Assembly: GCA_964650965.1 (NCBI GenBank)
Contig: CAZYYO010000054.1
Coordinates: 1 to 16,877 of the forward strand
Origin: CAZYYO01 sp964650965
GTDB lineage: Bacteria > Bacillota > Clostridia > Lachnospirales > Lachnospiraceae
Direction of reading: 5' to 3'
Length of the DNA: 16,877 nucleotides
A program made the position numbers and the translations under genes. Shown here piece by piece: positions 15,317 through 16,877 of the stretch; within the stretch, counting starts at the first letter, position 1; every line of letters starts with the position of its first letter. Under the pieces are notes generated by a model. The model searched no databases. It saw only the letters and a list, made by a program, of their open reading frames with translations, and had not been told where the DNA came from.

Positions 15317-16801
15317 ATGGGGAAATATATACTATCCATTGATCAAAGCACTCAGGGAACCAAGGCTTTGATTCTAAATGAAGCAGGAGAGATGATTTGC
15401 CGCAGTGATTTGCCTCACCGACAGATGATTAGCGGAGAAGGCTGGGTCAGTCATGACCTGACAGAAATCTATCAGAATACGCTGCAGGTGATTCAGCTGG
15501 CAGTGGAGAAAGCCGGTATTTCCAAAGAGGAGCTGGTGGGAATGGGAATCAGCAATCAACGGGAGACCACAGCAGCCTGGAGAAAGGACGGAACCCCGGT
15601 GTGTCCTGCCATTGTATGGCAGTGTGCCAGAGCATCCCAGCTATGCGAGCGTTTAAAGGAATCCGGCAAAGCGGACGCCAATCTGATACAGCAGCATACG
15701 GGAATACCCCTGTCTCCCTTCTTTCCCGCGGCCAAGCTAGCATGGATTCTGGAAAATGTAGCAGAGGCGAAGGAGTTAGCAGCCACAGGCGAACTGTATT
15801 ACGGAACCATAGACACCTATCTTCTGTATCGCCTCACAGAGGGAAGAGAATATCGTACGGATTATTCCAATGCCAGTCGTACCCAGCTTTTTCATATTCA
15901 TAAGCTGGCATGGGACCGGGATATCTGTAAAATGTTTGGTATTGATGCAGATAGGCTGCCTTTGGTTACAGATTCCAACGGATATTTTGGAAGTACTAAT
16001 TTAGGAGGATATCTTACCAGGGAGATTCCCATTCACGGAGTGTTGGGAGATTCTCATGGGGCACTGTTTGGACAAGGCTGTACCTTTCCAGGAGCGATTA
16101 AGGCAACCTATGGCACCGGCTCGTCGATTATGATGAACATTGGCAGGGAACCAATTCACAGTAAGCATGGTCTGATTACCTCCCTGGCGTGGAGTATGAA
16201 TGGTGAGGCATCCTATGTGTTAGAAGGCAACATTAATTATGCAGGTGCAGTTATCACCTGGCTGAAGGATGATGTGAAGCTGATAGATTCTCCTGCAGAA
16301 ACAGAGCTGCTGGCAAAGGAAGCCAACCCGGAGGATGAAACCTATCTGGTTCCTGCCTTTAGTGGACTGGGAGCACCCTATTGGTGTTCAGATGTAAGAG
16401 GAATCCTAAGCGGAATCTCAAGAACCACAGGGCGAGAGGAGATTGTTCGTGCAGGGCTTGACTGTATTGTGTATCAGATTACAGATATTTTAAAAGCTAT
16501 GAGTGAGGATTCCGAAAAACAGATTGCACAGCTTCGAGTGGATGGGGGACCAACACACAATGGTTATCTTATGCAGCTTCAGGCAGATATGGCACAGGCA
16601 CCGGTGATGGTGTCAGAGATGGAAGAGGCCTCCGGCATTGGAGCCGGATTGGCAGCAGGCTATGGTCTGGGACTGTACAATATAGAAGAAATTCATGCCA
16701 GAGCAAGGAGAAAGGCATATACACCGGCAATGGAGGAAGCACTTCGCCAAAGAAAATATCAGGGATGGCTGGATGCAGTGCATCTTGTAACAGCAAAGTA
16801 G
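15317..16801 (+). CDS. FGGY family carbohydrate kinase, glycerol kinase-like
   Basis: 494 residues. ATG 15317 lies 4 bases after the transketolase stop with GGAG at 15306-15309. The fold is clearly FGGY: phosphate motif SIDQSTQGTKALIL (7-20), MGISNQRETTAAW (R82, E83), AIVWQ (W101), TIDTYLLYRLT, DYSNASRTQLF, catalytic D245 in GVLGDSHGAL, TYGTGSS, and the adenosine-binding DGGPTHNGYLMQLQADM (D409-G411). It is nearest to glycerol kinases, but two glycerol-contact positions differ: F135 where glycerol kinase has Tyr, and S246 where it has Gln (GDQQ). This argues against glycerol and for another small ketose or polyol. As the last gene of the isomerase-transketolase operon it should phosphorylate the isomerase product to give the transketolase donor. 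Confidence 0.9.
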   Translation: MGKYILSIDQSTQGTKALILNEAGEMICRSDLPHRQMISGEGWVSHDLTEIYQNTLQVIQLAVEKAGISKEELVGMGISNQRETTAAWRKDGTPVCPAIVWQCARASQLCERLKESGKADANLIQQHTGIPLSPFFPAAKLAWILENVAEAKELAATGELYYGTIDTYLLYRLTEGREYRTDYSNASRTQLFHIHKLAWDRDICKMFGIDADRLPLVTDSNGYFGSTNLGGYLTREIPIHGVLGDSHGALFGQGCTFPGAIKATYGTGSSIMMNIGREPIHSKHGLITSLAWSMNGEASYVLEGNINYAGAVITWLKDDVKLIDSPAETELLAKEANPEDETYLVPAFSGLGAPYWCSDVRGILSGISRTTGREEIVRAGLDCIVYQITDILKAMSEDSEKQIAQLRVDGGPTHNGYLMQLQADMAQAPVMVSEMEEASGIGAGLAAGYGLGLYNIEEIHARARRKAYTPAMEEALRQRKYQGWLDAVHLVTAK

Positions 16802-16829
16802 CTGGGAGAGGTTTTCTCCCAGTTTTTTT
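16802..16829 (+). terminator. Strong intrinsic terminator after the kinase gene
   Basis: A perfect 8-bp stem (CTGGGAGA at 16802-16809 with TCTCCCAG at 16815-16822) with loop GGTTT is followed by seven Ts at 16823-16829. It begins directly after the stop codon and closes the isomerase-transketolase-kinase operon. Confidence 0.92.
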
Positions 16830-16839
16830 GTTCCATGCA

Positions 16840-16868
16840 TTGACAAGCTTTATTCCCTTTGCTAATAT
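16840..16868 (+). promoter_or_regulatory. Candidate promoter for a gene beyond the right edge
   Basis: Consensus TTGACA at 16840-16845, a 17-base spacer and TAATAT at 16863-16868. It lies 11 bases past the terminator and has no gene after it in the window. Confidence 0.55.
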
Positions 16869-16877
16869 AGGAATAAG

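Noticed and set aside
12104..16801. Sulfoquinovose transketolase (sulfo-TK) pathway
   Set aside because: That route uses a split transketolase and isomerases but no sugar kinase; the FGGY kinase here fits a non-sulfonated ketose better. A transketolase phylogeny would settle it.
1..16877. CRISPR arrays, insertion sequences, tRNA or rRNA genes, phage genes
   Set aside because: No regularly spaced repeats, transposase-like frames, tRNA cloverleaf or rRNA segments were seen; the window looks like ordinary chromosomal metabolic sequence.

Overview
The window looks like chromosomal DNA from an anaerobic, carbohydrate-fermenting member of the Clostridia, most probably Lachnospiraceae. That assignment rests on the moderately low GC, strong AGGAGG-type ribosome binding sites, a split transketolase, a tandem-OB SSB-like protein and a short CobO-like P-loop protein, plus several sugar-utilisation genes under AraC and LacI regulators. 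It is inference; no rRNA or species marker is present.

Layout. (1) Positions 1-4851, plus strand: the tail of an operon holding an aldo/keto reductase (5' end outside the window), a two-domain carboxymuconolactone decarboxylase-family protein, a 999-residue fusion of a 12-TM MFS transporter to a complete family 2 glycoside hydrolase, and a small lipoprotein. A bidirectional hairpin terminator separates it from (2) typA (GTPase TypA/BipA) on the minus strand. (3) Positions 7061-8315: an SSB-like protein with two OB folds and a short CobO-like nucleotide-binding protein, ending in a terminator. (4) Positions 8458-10871: a cytoplasmic family 43 glycoside hydrolase resembling exo-beta-1,3-galactanases, then an AraC-type regulator. 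(5) Positions 10868-16801: a LacI-type repressor on the minus strand, whose stop codon overlaps that of the AraC gene. Divergent from it is a four-gene operon: a fucose/arabinose isomerase-family enzyme, transketolase N-terminal and C-terminal subunits, and an FGGY (glycerol kinase-like) kinase, closed by a strong terminator. A near-consensus promoter for the next gene lies at the right edge.

How the genes may work together. The last operon encodes a complete logical route: aldose to ketose (isomerase), ketose to ketose phosphate (kinase), then ketol transfer (dedicated split transketolase) into the pentose phosphate pool. This matches the logic of D-apiose catabolism through apulose 4-phosphate, but the isomerase family and the substrate cannot be settled from sequence alone. 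A perfect 14-bp palindrome sits just downstream of the operon's candidate promoter and is a plausible LacI operator. The MFS-GH2 fusion and the cytoplasmic GH43 suggest that short oligosaccharides are imported and cleaved inside the cell.

The two points most worth following are the transporter-glycosidase fusion and the isomerase-transketolase-kinase operon.
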